Both the position numbers and the translations under genes were made by a program. A stretch of DNA of 36,395 bases from an uncultured Lachnospiraceae bacterium (GTDB lineage: Bacteria > Bacillota > Clostridia > Lachnospirales > Lachnospiraceae). Location: contig CADCDW010000016.1 of assembly GCA_902800325.1 (NCBI GenBank), forward strand, positions 1 through 36,395. Reading direction: 5' to 3'. The notes beneath the pieces were generated by a model. It was not told where the DNA came from and did no database searches. It saw nothing but the letters and a program-made list of their open reading frames with translations. Positions 1 through 8,831 of this stretch are shown in pieces. Numbering within the stretch: the stretch's first letter is position 1; each line of letters opens with the position of its first letter.

Positions 1-2
1 TC

Positions 3-881
3 GATGCTTTAATAGTGCGAAGTGATAAAATAACCAAAGGCTGTCTTGTGCTTGAAGGCGGCGCGTTCAGAGGCGTATTTACCAATGCGGTTGTCGATTA
101 TCTAATGTATCAGGATATTAATTTCGAAAGTGTTATCGGTGTTTCGGCAGGAGCGTTAAATGGTCTTAATTATGTCGCCGGTCAGATAGGCAGAGGCGGA
201 CGTGTTAATCTGACTTACAGACATAATCCAAGATATGTAGGTTTGAAGGCTGTAAAGGAAAGCAAGGGCGTATATGGCTTTGACTTTGTCTTTAATGACT
301 TTAATGATATTGAACCTTTGGATATGGAAAGAGTAAATAGTGGACGTCAGAGATTTGTAGCTGTTGCAACGGCACTTAAGGACGGTAAACCTGCTTATTT
401 TGAACTTGGTAAGACGCCTGATATATTTCAGGCTGTCAGAGCTTCTGCGTCTATGCCATTTGTATCTAAACCGGTTATAGTAGAAGGTGAAAAATATTTA
501 GACGGCGGAAGCGGAGACAAGATTCCATGTCAGTGGGCTATAGATGAGGGATATGAAAAAATCGTAGTTGTATCTACCAGACCAAGAGGCTTCAGTAAAG
601 AAGAAAGTGAAAAAAATGCTGACAGGATAAGGCGTTTCTATCATAGATATCCTGATTTTGCAGAAGGTCTTATACATGTCAATCATTTTGAAAATGAGCA
701 GCGTAGATATATGGAAAAGTTGCATGATGAGGGTAGAATATATGTAATTTATCCGACTGATTTTATCAATGAAGTCGGCAGACTCGAAGGAGATATGGAG
801 AAACTTGGTCACCTTTATTATGTCGGATATGAAGAGACTAAAAAACATATGAATGAACTTAGAGCATATCTTGAGAGATAA
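3..881 (+). CDS. Patatin-like phospholipase, RssA/YjjU type (5' end probably outside window)
   Basis: Predicted cytoplasmic acyl hydrolase with a Ser-Asp dyad acting on lipid esters; the true substrate is unknown. Numbered from the GTG at 15, the sequence shows the oxyanion-hole loop GGAFRG (15-20), the nucleophile elbow GVSAG (42-46, Ser44), the ASASMP stretch common in this family, and the DGG motif carrying the second catalytic residue (Asp163). Length and motif order fit RssA/YjjU-type bacterial patatins. The frame stays open upstream to the window edge and no Shine-Dalgarno precedes the GTG, so the start probably lies outside. The next gene follows after a 71-base gap holding a TATAAT (920-925) without a clear -35. 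Family call is firm; physiological role is not known. Confidence 0.88.
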   Translation, partial: DALIVRSDKITKGCLVLEGGAFRGVFTNAVVDYLMYQDINFESVIGVSAGALNGLNYVAGQIGRGGRVNLTYRHNPRYVGLKAVKESKGVYGFDFVFNDFNDIEPLDMERVNSGRQRFVAVATALKDGKPAYFELGKTPDIFQAVRASASMPFVSKPVIVEGEKYLDGGSGDKIPCQWAIDEGYEKIVVVSTRPRGFSKEESEKNADRIRRFYHRYPDFAEGLIHVNHFENEQRRYMEKLHDEGRIYVIYPTDFINEVGRLEGDMEKLGHLYYVGYEETKKHMNELRAYLER

Positions 882-952
882 GTATATTATGATTTTAAGT
901 TATACATTTGTCATTTAATTATAATTCTTTATTGTTAATTTGGGAGAACAAA

Positions 953-3565
953 ATGAACTATTCTAATATTATGAGATTTAAAGGGACGTGGCGTGATTAT
1001 CAGGCTCGTGTCCTTGGTCATTCAAATAAATATCTGGATGACGGAAAAATCCATATAGTTGCGGCACCGGGTTCGGGCAAGACTACTCTTGGAATTGAAT
1101 TGATTGCAAGGCTTTCTGAACCTGCGCTTATACTTACTCCTTCTATAACTATAAGGGAACAGTGGGAAGCAAGAATCAAAGAGGCATTTTTAAATGATGG
1201 TTTAGATGCCTCTGATTATATATCTCAGGATTTAAAATCACCGAAGGTAATAACGATTTCTACATATCAGGCGCTTCACAGTGCTATGAATCATTACAAA
1301 GGTATTTTAAGAGAGGATGAAACCTCATCTCAAAGCGGTAAAGTAAGTGGGGGCAAAAAGACTTCCGGATTAAGTGATACGGATGACGGTGGTTTATCTT
1401 CTGATGAGGTATTGTCAAAGTACAACTCTGAAGAGGTAGACTATGTCGGCTTTGACCTTGTTTCAGAGATGAAAAACAACGGAATAAAGGTGCTTTGTCT
1501 GGATGAGTGTCACCATCTTAGAACTGAGTGGTGGAAGGCTCTTGAAGAATTTAAATCATCACTGGGGGACATTAAAGTAATCTCCCTTACAGCTACTCCT
1601 CCGTATGATTCGACGCCTGAGCTTTGGGAAAGATATCTTAGTATGTGTGGAGAGATAGATGAGGAAATCGCAATTCCTGAACTTGTCAAGGAGGGAAGCC
1701 TCTGTCCGCATCAGGATTATGTATATTTTAATTATCCGACAGAGGAAGAGCTTGCTGAGATTGATAAGTTTAAGAAAAGAAGCAAAGAGTTTCAGGAAAA
1801 GCTCAAAGCTGATAGTACATTTATACAGGTTATAAAAAGCTATACCGGACATTCCGGGGGGATAAATGAAAGAAATATCACCAATGAAGCTAAGCTGCAG
1901 GATATATTGCAGGATTTGATATATGACAATCCGGATGCTTATGTTACGGAAGAAGGTTATATCGAAGCTCTTGAAAATGAGCTTAAAAGAGCCGGCCTTA
2001 TAGAAAAGAAGCAGGTTTGTCTTGTTGTTAATGATAATATCGAAAAACTCCTTATGACTTCAAAAGGAAAATGCAAGAGTATAAAAGAAGTTGTGGCTTC
2101 GGAGTATAAAGGCTTTGGCGATAATCTTCGTATGCTTGTACTGACTGATTTTATACGTAAGGAGTACGAAAAGGCTCTTGGTACTGAAGATGATGTTACA
2201 TCACTTGGTGTTCTTCCGTTTTTTGAACAGTTAAGACGTGAGAGTGCATCTATGAACAATATTAGGCTTGGCGTTCTTTGCGGAACGATAGTTATTATCC
2301 CTACAGAAGCCAGAGAGGCTCTTATAGAAGCAGTAGGTGATTCGGGTAAGATTACATTTTCCAAGGTCGGAAATCTGGATGAGGATGATTATTTAAAGGT
2401 AAATGCAGTAGGTGATGCACATTTTTTAACCGGCGCAGTTACTGAGATATTTACACAAGGGTACATAAAGGTTATCATAGGTACTAAATCTTTGCTGGGA
2501 GAAGGATGGGATTCTCCATGTATTAACTCTCTAATACTTGCAAGCTTTGTCGGAGCATTTATGCTAAGTAATCAGATGCGCGGACGAGCTATACGTATAT
2601 TTAAACCGGTTCCTGATAAAACAAGCAATATCTGGCATCTTGTATGTCTGCTGCCTTCTAAATACGGTGATGCATCAGGCGAAAACAGTGCAGATTATAA
2701 GCTTTTGGTACGTCGTATGGATAATTTCCTCGGACTTCATTATGAAGAGGATATTATAGAAAACGGTATAGAAAGACTTTCGATTATAAAGACTCCGTTT
2801 AATGAGCAAAAGGTAGATGAGATCAATTCCAAAATGCTTGAACTTGCCAATCAAAGAGGCGAACTTACCGAAAGATGGCATAAGGCGCTTGATAATTCGG
2901 AGAAAATGGAGGTAACAGAAGAAACTGCCGTATCTGACAATGCAGTGTCCAAAACGGAATACAAAAAGAGCAAAAAAAAGACGATTCTTGCCGGCCTTGG
3001 AGTTGCTGCAGGCATAGGGCTTTCGCTTACACCATTAGGTGCTATCGGACTTGGCCTTTCAGGTTTTTCGGCTGCGTACGGACTTACAAAGCTTCCTAAG
3101 ATGAATAAGCTTAAAACTCCGGGTAACAGGCTTAAGGCAACAGGAGACGGAATATATGCTGCACTTCTAAAAAATAACTATCTTGAAGAAAAAAGTGCAA
3201 AAGTATGTGTTGAAGAAGGTAAAAATGATAAAAAGCTTATATATCTAAGCAGTCAGAATGCCAGAGATAAGCTTTTATTTGCAAACTGTGTAAATCAGTT
3301 CTTTGCACCTGTTGATAATCAAAGATATCTTCTTCTTAAATATGGTAAAAAGGATGGAGCGGATGCTTTTTACAGCATACCTGATATCTTTGCAAAAAAT
3401 AAGGAGAGTGCCGAAAGCTTTTATAATCATATATGTTCATATATAGGTCCATATGAGCTTGTTTATACAAGAAACGAAAAAGGTAAGCAGATTCTTGCCG
3501 CGGTTAAAGAAAAACTCAAAGAGCAGGGCGAGGGCAGAAGCTCAATGAATAAGAGAGTAAGATAA
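953..3565 (+). CDS. SF2 (DEAD/DEAH-type) helicase with C-terminal glycine-rich hydrophobic segment
   Basis: ATP-dependent nucleic-acid helicase or translocase of superfamily 2, 870 aa. The ATG at 953 was preferred over one at 908 because GGGAG sits 6-7 bases before it. Visible motifs in order: an RDYQ stretch near residue 14, Walker A APGSGKT (38-44), motif Ia-like LILTPS, motif II DECHH, motif III LTATPP, motif V GEGWDSP and motif VI QMRGRAIR. After the second RecA fold, about residues 677-714 form a Gly/Ala/Leu-rich hydrophobic run following a lysine cluster, then about 155 residues of unrecognised sequence. Nuclease, methylase or other restriction-subunit motifs were not seen. The hydrophobic run is unusual for a helicase and may associate with membrane or mediate packing. 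Cellular role unknown. Confidence 0.85.
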   Translation: MNYSNIMRFKGTWRDYQARVLGHSNKYLDDGKIHIVAAPGSGKTTLGIELIARLSEPALILTPSITIREQWEARIKEAFLNDGLDASDYISQDLKSPKVITISTYQALHSAMNHYKGILREDETSSQSGKVSGGKKTSGLSDTDDGGLSSDEVLSKYNSEEVDYVGFDLVSEMKNNGIKVLCLDECHHLRTEWWKALEEFKSSLGDIKVISLTATPPYDSTPELWERYLSMCGEIDEEIAIPELVKEGSLCPHQDYVYFNYPTEEELAEIDKFKKRSKEFQEKLKADSTFIQVIKSYTGHSGGINERNITNEAKLQDILQDLIYDNPDAYVTEEGYIEALENELKRAGLIEKKQVCLVVNDNIEKLLMTSKGKCKSIKEVVASEYKGFGDNLRMLVLTDFIRKEYEKALGTEDDVTSLGVLPFFEQLRRESASMNNIRLGVLCGTIVIIPTEAREALIEAVGDSGKITFSKVGNLDEDDYLKVNAVGDAHFLTGAVTEIFTQGYIKVIIGTKSLLGEGWDSPCINSLILASFVGAFMLSNQMRGRAIRIFKPVPDKTSNIWHLVCLLPSKYGDASGENSADYKLLVRRMDNFLGLHYEEDIIENGIERLSIIKTPFNEQKVDEINSKMLELANQRGELTERWHKALDNSEKMEVTEETAVSDNAVSKTEYKKSKKKTILAGLGVAAGIGLSLTPLGAIGLGLSGFSAAYGLTKLPKMNKLKTPGNRLKATGDGIYAALLKNNYLEEKSAKVCVEEGKNDKKLIYLSSQNARDKLLFANCVNQFFAPVDNQRYLLLKYGKKDGADAFYSIPDIFAKNKESAESFYNHICSYIGPYELVYTRNEKGKQILAAVKEKLKEQGEGRSSMNKRVR

Positions 3566-3663
3566 ATCTTATATATTGAGGTATTAAAAGATTAATAATG
3601 TTTATATATTTATCATATATAAATATTGGAAATAAAACAGATAAAAAAATCAAAATTTACCCT

Positions 3664-3691
3664 TTAACATTGGATTGGTTTGTGGTACAAT
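3664..3691 (+). promoter_or_regulatory. Promoter of carB
   Basis: TTAACA (3664-3669) lies 16 bases before TACAAT (3686-3691), which carries an extended -10 TGG directly upstream. It would start transcription about 60 bases before carB and implies that carB is expressed apart from the helicase gene. No PyrR-type or T-box leader was recognised in the short 5' UTR. Confidence 0.6.
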
Positions 3692-3750
3692 AAAACGAAT
3701 GTGATTTGAAGATAAAATAAAAAATGCACTGGAAAAAGGAGATTAAAGCT

Positions 3751-6700
3751 ATGCCAAAAAGAACTGACATCAACAAAGTATTAATTATAGGTTCCGGTCC
3801 TATTATCATAGGTCAGGCTTGTGAGTTTGACTATTCCGGAACTCAGGCTTGTAAGGCACTTCGTAAGCTTGGTTATGAGATAGTTCTCGTTAATTCTAAT
3901 CCTGCAACTATCATGACTGACCCGGAGATAGCTGACGTTACTTACATTGAGCCGTTAAACGTAGATAGATTGGAACAGATTATCGCTAAAGAGCGTCCTG
4001 ATGCCTTACTCCCTAATTTAGGTGGACAGTCAGGACTTAATTTATGCGCTGAGCTTAACAATGCCGGTGTTCTTGATAAGTATAATGTCAAGGTTATAGG
4101 TGTTCAGGTTGATGCTATCGAGCGTGGTGAAGACCGTATAGAGTTTAAGAAGACTATGGACAGCATAGGTATCGAGATGGCAAGAAGTGAAGTTGCTTAT
4201 TCTGTAGACGAAGCACTTGCGATAGCTGATAAGCTCGGATATCCTGTTGTTTTAAGACCTGCCTACACTATGGGAGGTGCCGGCGGTGGTCTTGTATATA
4301 ATAAAGAAGAATTAAAGGTTGTCTGTGCAAGAGGTCTTCAGGCAAGTATAGTTGGACAGGTTCTTGTAGAAGAATCTATACTCGGCTGGGAGGAACTTGA
4401 GTTAGAGGTTGTTAGGGATGCTGATAACAACATTATAACTGTATGTTTCATTGAAAATATAGATCCTCTTGGTGTACATACAGGAGATTCATTCTGTTCT
4501 GCACCTATGCTCACAATCTCTGAAGAATGCCAGAAGAGACTTCAGGAACAGGCATATAAGATAGTTGAAAAGGTACAGGTAATCGGTGGAACCAATGTAC
4601 AGTTCGCGCATGATCCTGTATCAGACAGAATTATAGTTATAGAGATAAATCCAAGAACTTCGCGTTCATCTGCACTTGCTTCAAAGGCAACAGGTTTCCC
4701 TATTGCACTTGTTTCAGCTATGCTTGCAACCGGACTTACCTTAAAGGATATTCCATGTGGCAAGTACGGTACGCTTGATCAGTATAAGCCTGATGGTGAT
4801 TATGTTGTTATCAAGTTTGCAAGATGGGCATTTGAGAAGTTCAAGAATGTTGAAGATAAACTCGGTACCCAGATGCGTGCTGTTGGTGAGGTAATGAGTA
4901 TCGGTAAAACTTATAAAGAAGCTTTCCAAAAAGCGATAAGAAGCTTGGAAACAGGCCGCTACGGACTTGGACATGCCAAGAATTTTGACAGTCTTTCAAA
5001 AGAAGAGCTTCTTAAGAAGCTTATAACTCCTTCAAGTGAGAGACATTTTATAATGTACGAGGCTCTTCGTAAGGGTGCTACAGTAGATGAAATATTTGAT
5101 ATAACCAAGGTTAAGACATATTTTATCGAACAGATGAAAGAACTGGTTGAAGAGGAAGAAGAAATTCTTAAATATAAAGGCTCAATGCTTGATGATGAGA
5201 TGCTTATCACTGCCAAGAAGGATGGCTTTTCAGATAAATATTTAAGTCAGTTACTTGAAATACCTGAAGAGGATATACGTAATAAGCGTATCAGCCTCGG
5301 CGTAGAGGAACATTGGGAAGGTGTACATGTAAGCGGTACTGAGAACAGTGCATATTACTATTCGACTTATAATGGTGAGGATAAGAATCCTATCAGCGAT
5401 GAAAAGCAAAAGATTATGATCCTTGGCGGTGGTCCTAACCGTATAGGACAGGGTATAGAATTTGACTACTGTTGTGTACATGCTGCCAAGGCTTTAAAGA
5501 AGCTCGGTTTTGAAACAATAATAGTTAACTGTAACCCTGAGACAGTTTCAACAGATTATGACACTTCAGATAAGCTTTATTTTGAACCGCTTACACTCGA
5601 AGATGTTCTTAGTATATATAAGAAAGAAAAACCGGTTGGAGTTATCGCACAGTTTGGTGGTCAGACGCCTCTTAACCTTGCTGCCGATCTTGAGAAAAAT
5701 GGTGTCAGGATTCTGGGTACAGCTCCTTCGGTTATCGATCTTGCCGAGGATAGAGATTTGTTCAGAGCTATGATGGATAAGCTTGAGATTCCTATGCCGG
5801 AATCAGGTATGGCTACTACGGTTGATGAGGCTATAGCTATAGCAGGAAAGATTGGTTATCCGGTTATGGTACGTCCTTCTTATGTACTCGGCGGACGTGG
5901 TATGGAAGTCGTATATGATGATGAAAGTATGACAGAATATATGAATGCTGCTGTCGGTGTAACTCCGGACAGACCGATTCTTATAGACCGGTTCCTCAAT
6001 CATGCACTTGAGTGTGAGGCTGATGCCATAAGTGATGGAGCACATGCATTTGTTCCTGCCGTTATGGAACATATCGAGCTTGCCGGTGTGCATTCAGGTG
6101 ATTCGGCATGTATCATACCTTCACTTCACATATCTGAGGAAAATGTTAAGACAATTAAAGAATATACCAGAAAGATAGCAGAAGAAATGCATGTCAAAGG
6201 TCTTATGAATATGCAGTATGCAATCGAAAACGGAAAGGTTTATGTGCTTGAAGCCAATCCAAGAGCTTCACGTACTGTACCTCTTGTTTCAAAGGTATGT
6301 AATATTCGCATGGTACCTCTTGCAACTGATATAATCACTTCAGAGCTTACCGGAAGACCGTCACCGGTTCCTGAACTTAAAGAACAGCATATTCCGTATT
6401 TTGGAGTTAAGGAGGCTGCATTCCCATTTAATATGTTCCAGGAGGTTGACCCTGTTCTTGGACCTGAGATGCGTTCAACCGGCGAGGTTCTTGGAATATC
6501 AGAACACTATGGTGAAGCGTTCTTCAAGTCTCAGGAGGCTGTACAGTCTAAACTTCCTTTGGAAGGAACAGTTCTTATTTCTGTAAACAGAAAAGATAAG
6601 GATGAAGTAGTTGAGGTAGCCAAGAGCTTTGAAGCATCAGGCTTCAATATCCTTGCTACAAGCGGAACTTATGATATCATAACTGCTGCCGGAGTTAAGG

Positions 6701-6981
6701 CAACTGTAGTCAAGAAGCTTCATGAGGGAAGACCTAATATGCTTGACATGATAACTAATGGTGATATCGATCTTATAATAAATTCACCTGTAGGAAAAGA
6801 CAGTAAGCACGATGACAGTTATTTGCGTAAGGCTGCCATAAAAGGAAGAATTCCATATATGACAACGATTGCCGCTGCTAAGGCGACAGCCGAAGGTATA
6901 GCATATGTAAAGGCTCACAAGGATGAAAACAACCGCATTAAGTCTTTACAGGCATGGCATAGTGAAATAGTAGATAAGTAA
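3751..6981 (+). CDS. carB: Carbamoyl-phosphate synthase large subunit
   Basis: Makes carbamoyl phosphate from bicarbonate, ATP and ammonia (channelled from glutamine by the CarA subunit) for pyrimidine and arginine synthesis. The 1076-aa length is normal. The protein starts with the typical MPKRTDI..VLIIGSGP sequence; AGGAG 10 bases upstream supports this ATG rather than the one at 3724. Two homologous synthetase halves are visible, each opening with a pre-ATP-grasp IGSGP/LGGGPNRIGQG sequence and containing ATP-grasp motifs (ALEINPR-like VIEINPRTSRSSA and VLEANPRASRTVP). The last ~135 residues form the MGS-like allosteric domain (FNILATSGT). carA is not adjacent, which is noteworthy because the two are usually neighbours. 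Confidence 0.97.
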   Translation: MPKRTDINKVLIIGSGPIIIGQACEFDYSGTQACKALRKLGYEIVLVNSNPATIMTDPEIADVTYIEPLNVDRLEQIIAKERPDALLPNLGGQSGLNLCAELNNAGVLDKYNVKVIGVQVDAIERGEDRIEFKKTMDSIGIEMARSEVAYSVDEALAIADKLGYPVVLRPAYTMGGAGGGLVYNKEELKVVCARGLQASIVGQVLVEESILGWEELELEVVRDADNNIITVCFIENIDPLGVHTGDSFCSAPMLTISEECQKRLQEQAYKIVEKVQVIGGTNVQFAHDPVSDRIIVIEINPRTSRSSALASKATGFPIALVSAMLATGLTLKDIPCGKYGTLDQYKPDGDYVVIKFARWAFEKFKNVEDKLGTQMRAVGEVMSIGKTYKEAFQKAIRSLETGRYGLGHAKNFDSLSKEELLKKLITPSSERHFIMYEALRKGATVDEIFDITKVKTYFIEQMKELVEEEEEILKYKGSMLDDEMLITAKKDGFSDKYLSQLLEIPEEDIRNKRISLGVEEHWEGVHVSGTENSAYYYSTYNGEDKNPISDEKQKIMILGGGPNRIGQGIEFDYCCVHAAKALKKLGFETIIVNCNPETVSTDYDTSDKLYFEPLTLEDVLSIYKKEKPVGVIAQFGGQTPLNLAADLEKNGVRILGTAPSVIDLAEDRDLFRAMMDKLEIPMPESGMATTVDEAIAIAGKIGYPVMVRPSYVLGGRGMEVVYDDESMTEYMNAAVGVTPDRPILIDRFLNHALECEADAISDGAHAFVPAVMEHIELAGVHSGDSACIIPSLHISEENVKTIKEYTRKIAEEMHVKGLMNMQYAIENGKVYVLEANPRASRTVPLVSKVCNIRMVPLATDIITSELTGRPSPVPELKEQHIPYFGVKEAAFPFNMFQEVDPVLGPEMRSTGEVLGISEHYGEAFFKSQEAVQSKLPLEGTVLISVNRKDKDEVVEVAKSFEASGFNILATSGTYDIITAAGVKATVVKKLHEGRPNMLDMITNGDIDLIINSPVGKDSKHDDSYLRKAAIKGRIPYMTTIAAAKATAEGIAYVKAHKDENNRIKSLQAWHSEIVDK

Positions 6982-6991
6982 AAAAATATAT

Positions 6992-7021
6992 GTGACATAA
7001 GGACGTTTCTTTATGTAACAC
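6992..7021. repeat. REP-like short palindrome
   Basis: An imperfect dyad, GTGACATAA paired with TTATGTAACAC, brackets the core GGACGTTTC. The same GGACGTTTCT core recurs immediately downstream in a longer inverted repeat, so this is one unit of a composite element. It resembles the REP/REPIN-type elements that tyrosine transposases of the IS200-like (RAYT) group mobilise; that link is inference. Confidence 0.6.
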
Positions 7022-7023
7022 TT

Positions 7024-7136
7024 GTGATAGGGGACGTTTCTGATTGTAGCACTTATGGTGCTAAGCAAAGCGTTAAGCGACCAGCGTGCTTTGCGTGTAC
7101 AAAAAGTGCGACAATCAGAAACGTCCCCTGTGTCAC
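7024..7136. repeat. REPIN-like inverted repeat, 26-bp arms
   Basis: Arms at 7029-7054 and 7104-7129 are reverse complements over 26 bases with one mismatch; each contains GGGGACGTTTCTGATTGT or its complement. Outside the arms GTGAT faces GTGTCAC, continuing the dyad with small differences. Between the arms lies a second, smaller dyad (GCAAAGC at 7065-7071, GCTTTGC at 7088-7094). The element occupies most of the carB-prfC gap. Two oppositely oriented copies of a short palindrome is the classical REPIN layout. No transposase lies in the window. Confidence 0.75.
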
Positions 7137-7143
7137 TTTTTTT
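7029..7143 (+). terminator. Likely carB terminator formed by the inverted repeat
   Basis: The right arm of the 26-bp inverted repeat is followed by GTGTCAC and then a run of seven T (7137-7143). A transcript from carB could fold the two arms into a long stem just before the U-run. The loop is large (about 50 bases with its own small hairpin), so efficiency is uncertain. Confidence 0.45.
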
Positions 7144-7172
7144 AAATTTAACTATCCATATTGTTAAAATAG

Positions 7173-7181
7173 TGGTATAAT
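7173..7181 (+). promoter_or_regulatory. Extended -10 promoter of prfC
   Basis: TGG-TATAAT (7173-7181) is a full extended -10 element. The -35 position (TATCCA, 7153-7158) is poor, as is common when an extended -10 is present. It places the start about 30 bases before the prfC start codon and just beyond the REP-like block. Confidence 0.55.
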
Positions 7182-7218
7182 ATCGATATGTATGTATTGA
7201 TATTATTCGGAGGCGGTT

Positions 7219-8814
7219 ATGGACGAGCGTTTAAAGCAAGAGATTGAAAAAAGAAGAACCTTTGCAATTATATCCCACCCTGATGCGGGTAAGACGACAC
7301 TTACCGAAAAGTTTTTACTTTACGGAGGAGCGATAAATACAGCAGGTTCAGTAAAAGGTAAGGCTAATTCCAAATATGCCGTTTCAGACTGGATGGGAAT
7401 TGAAAAAGAAAGAGGAATTTCGGTTACATCATCGGTTCTACAGTTTAATTATGATGGTTATTGTATAAATATTCTGGATACTCCGGGACACCAGGATTTT
7501 TCTGAGGACACTTACCGTACGCTTATGGCTGCAGATTCAGCAGTTATGGTTATAGATGCTTCCAAGGGTGTTGAGGCACAGACTATTAAGCTTTTTAAAG
7601 TATGTGTTATGAGACATATCCCTATTTTCACATTTATCAATAAAATGGATCTTGAAGCAAGGGATTCATTTGAGCTTCTCGACGATATAGAAACCGTTCT
7701 TGGCATAAGGACCTGCCCTATTAACTGGCCTATAGGTTCAGGCAAAAGATTTAAAGGTGTTTATGACAGGAATACAAAAAAGGTTTCAATGTTTAAAGCT
7801 GTTTCGGTAGGTGGGGCAAAAGGCGCTGCCGAGACTGATTTTAATGTAACAGATGAGAATCTTAAAAATGAAGTGGGAGATGAGCTTTATACTAAGCTCA
7901 TGGATGAGATAGAGCTTTTAGATGGTGCGAGTGATGAGTTTGACCAGGAGCTTGTAGATAAGGGTGAGCTTACGCCGGTATTTTTCGGTTCGGCACTTAC
8001 AACTTTTGGTGTGGAAACATTTTTGGAGCATTTCTTAAAGATGACAAAAAAACCGCTTCCAAGAATGTCCAACGAGGGGCTTATAGAGCCGGTTAATGAT
8101 GTGTTTTCAGGATTTGTATTTAAAATTCAGGCCAATATGAATAAAGCTCACCATGACAGGATTGCTTTTATGAGAATATCTTCCGGTAAGTTTGAGGCTG
8201 ATAAAGAAGTATTTCATGTTCAAAGCGGCCGTAAGATGAGGCTTTCACAGCCGCAGCAGATTATGGCACAGGACAGAAAGGTTATAGATGAGGCCTATGC
8301 GGGAGATGTAATCGGTGTATTTGATCCGGGAATTTTTTCGATAGGTGATACACTTTGTACTCCTGGACATAAATTTGAATATGAAGGTATTCCGACATTT
8401 GCCCCTGAGCATTTTGCCAGATTGGTTCATCTTGATTCCATGAAACGTAAGCAGTTTATGAAAGGAGTTACACAGATTGCTCAGGAGGGAGCGATTCAGA
8501 TGTTTCAGGATTATACACTTGGAATGTCCGAGATTATAGTCGGAGTTGTAGGTGTCCTGCAGTTTGATGTTTTAAAATACAGACTTGAAAATGAATATGG
8601 CTGCGATATAAGACTTGAGCCGCTTCCATATAATTATATAAGATGGGTTAAAGATCCGACTACGGATTTAAATAAAATAAGCAGGATCAGTGATTGTAAA
8701 AGGGTTAAGGATATGAAGGATAATCCGCTTTTACTGTTTGCCAATGAGTGGTCGATAAGACTTTTATTAGAGCATAATGAGGGGTTAGAGCTTGAAGAGT
8801 TCCGTAAAAACTAG
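7219..8814 (+). CDS. prfC: Peptide chain release factor 3
   Basis: Translational GTPase that recycles RF1/RF2 from the ribosome after termination. The 531-aa length is typical of RF3. GTPase motifs: G1 SHPDAGKTT (19-27), G3 DTPGH (87-91), G4 NKMD (141-144); the switch region reads GIEKERGISVTSS, the RF3 form rather than EF-G. Domain II and the RF3-specific C-terminal domain (ARLVHLDSMKRKQF onward) follow. GGAGG at the usual distance supports the ATG. The TAG stop is followed at once by the Shine-Dalgarno of the tubulin-like gene, so the two are probably co-transcribed. Confidence 0.97.
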   Translation: MDERLKQEIEKRRTFAIISHPDAGKTTLTEKFLLYGGAINTAGSVKGKANSKYAVSDWMGIEKERGISVTSSVLQFNYDGYCINILDTPGHQDFSEDTYRTLMAADSAVMVIDASKGVEAQTIKLFKVCVMRHIPIFTFINKMDLEARDSFELLDDIETVLGIRTCPINWPIGSGKRFKGVYDRNTKKVSMFKAVSVGGAKGAAETDFNVTDENLKNEVGDELYTKLMDEIELLDGASDEFDQELVDKGELTPVFFGSALTTFGVETFLEHFLKMTKKPLPRMSNEGLIEPVNDVFSGFVFKIQANMNKAHHDRIAFMRISSGKFEADKEVFHVQSGRKMRLSQPQQIMAQDRKVIDEAYAGDVIGVFDPGIFSIGDTLCTPGHKFEYEGIPTFAPEHFARLVHLDSMKRKQFMKGVTQIAQEGAIQMFQDYTLGMSEIIVGVVGVLQFDVLKYRLENEYGCDIRLEPLPYNYIRWVKDPTTDLNKISRISDCKRVKDMKDNPLLLFANEWSIRLLLEHNEGLELEEFRKN

Positions 8815-8831
8815 TGGGAGGAGAAGGAAAA

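Noticed and set aside
15-3565. Patatin plus helicase as a possible anti-phage defence pair
   Set aside because: There is no nucleotidyltransferase, sensor or nuclease nearby, the patatin is of the housekeeping RssA/YjjU type, and the helicase is separated by 71 bases with its own ribosome binding site.
3600-3633. AT-only inverted repeat between the helicase gene and carB
   Set aside because: TTTATATA/TATATAAA pairing is expected by chance in such AT-rich DNA and has no T-run; not called as a terminator.
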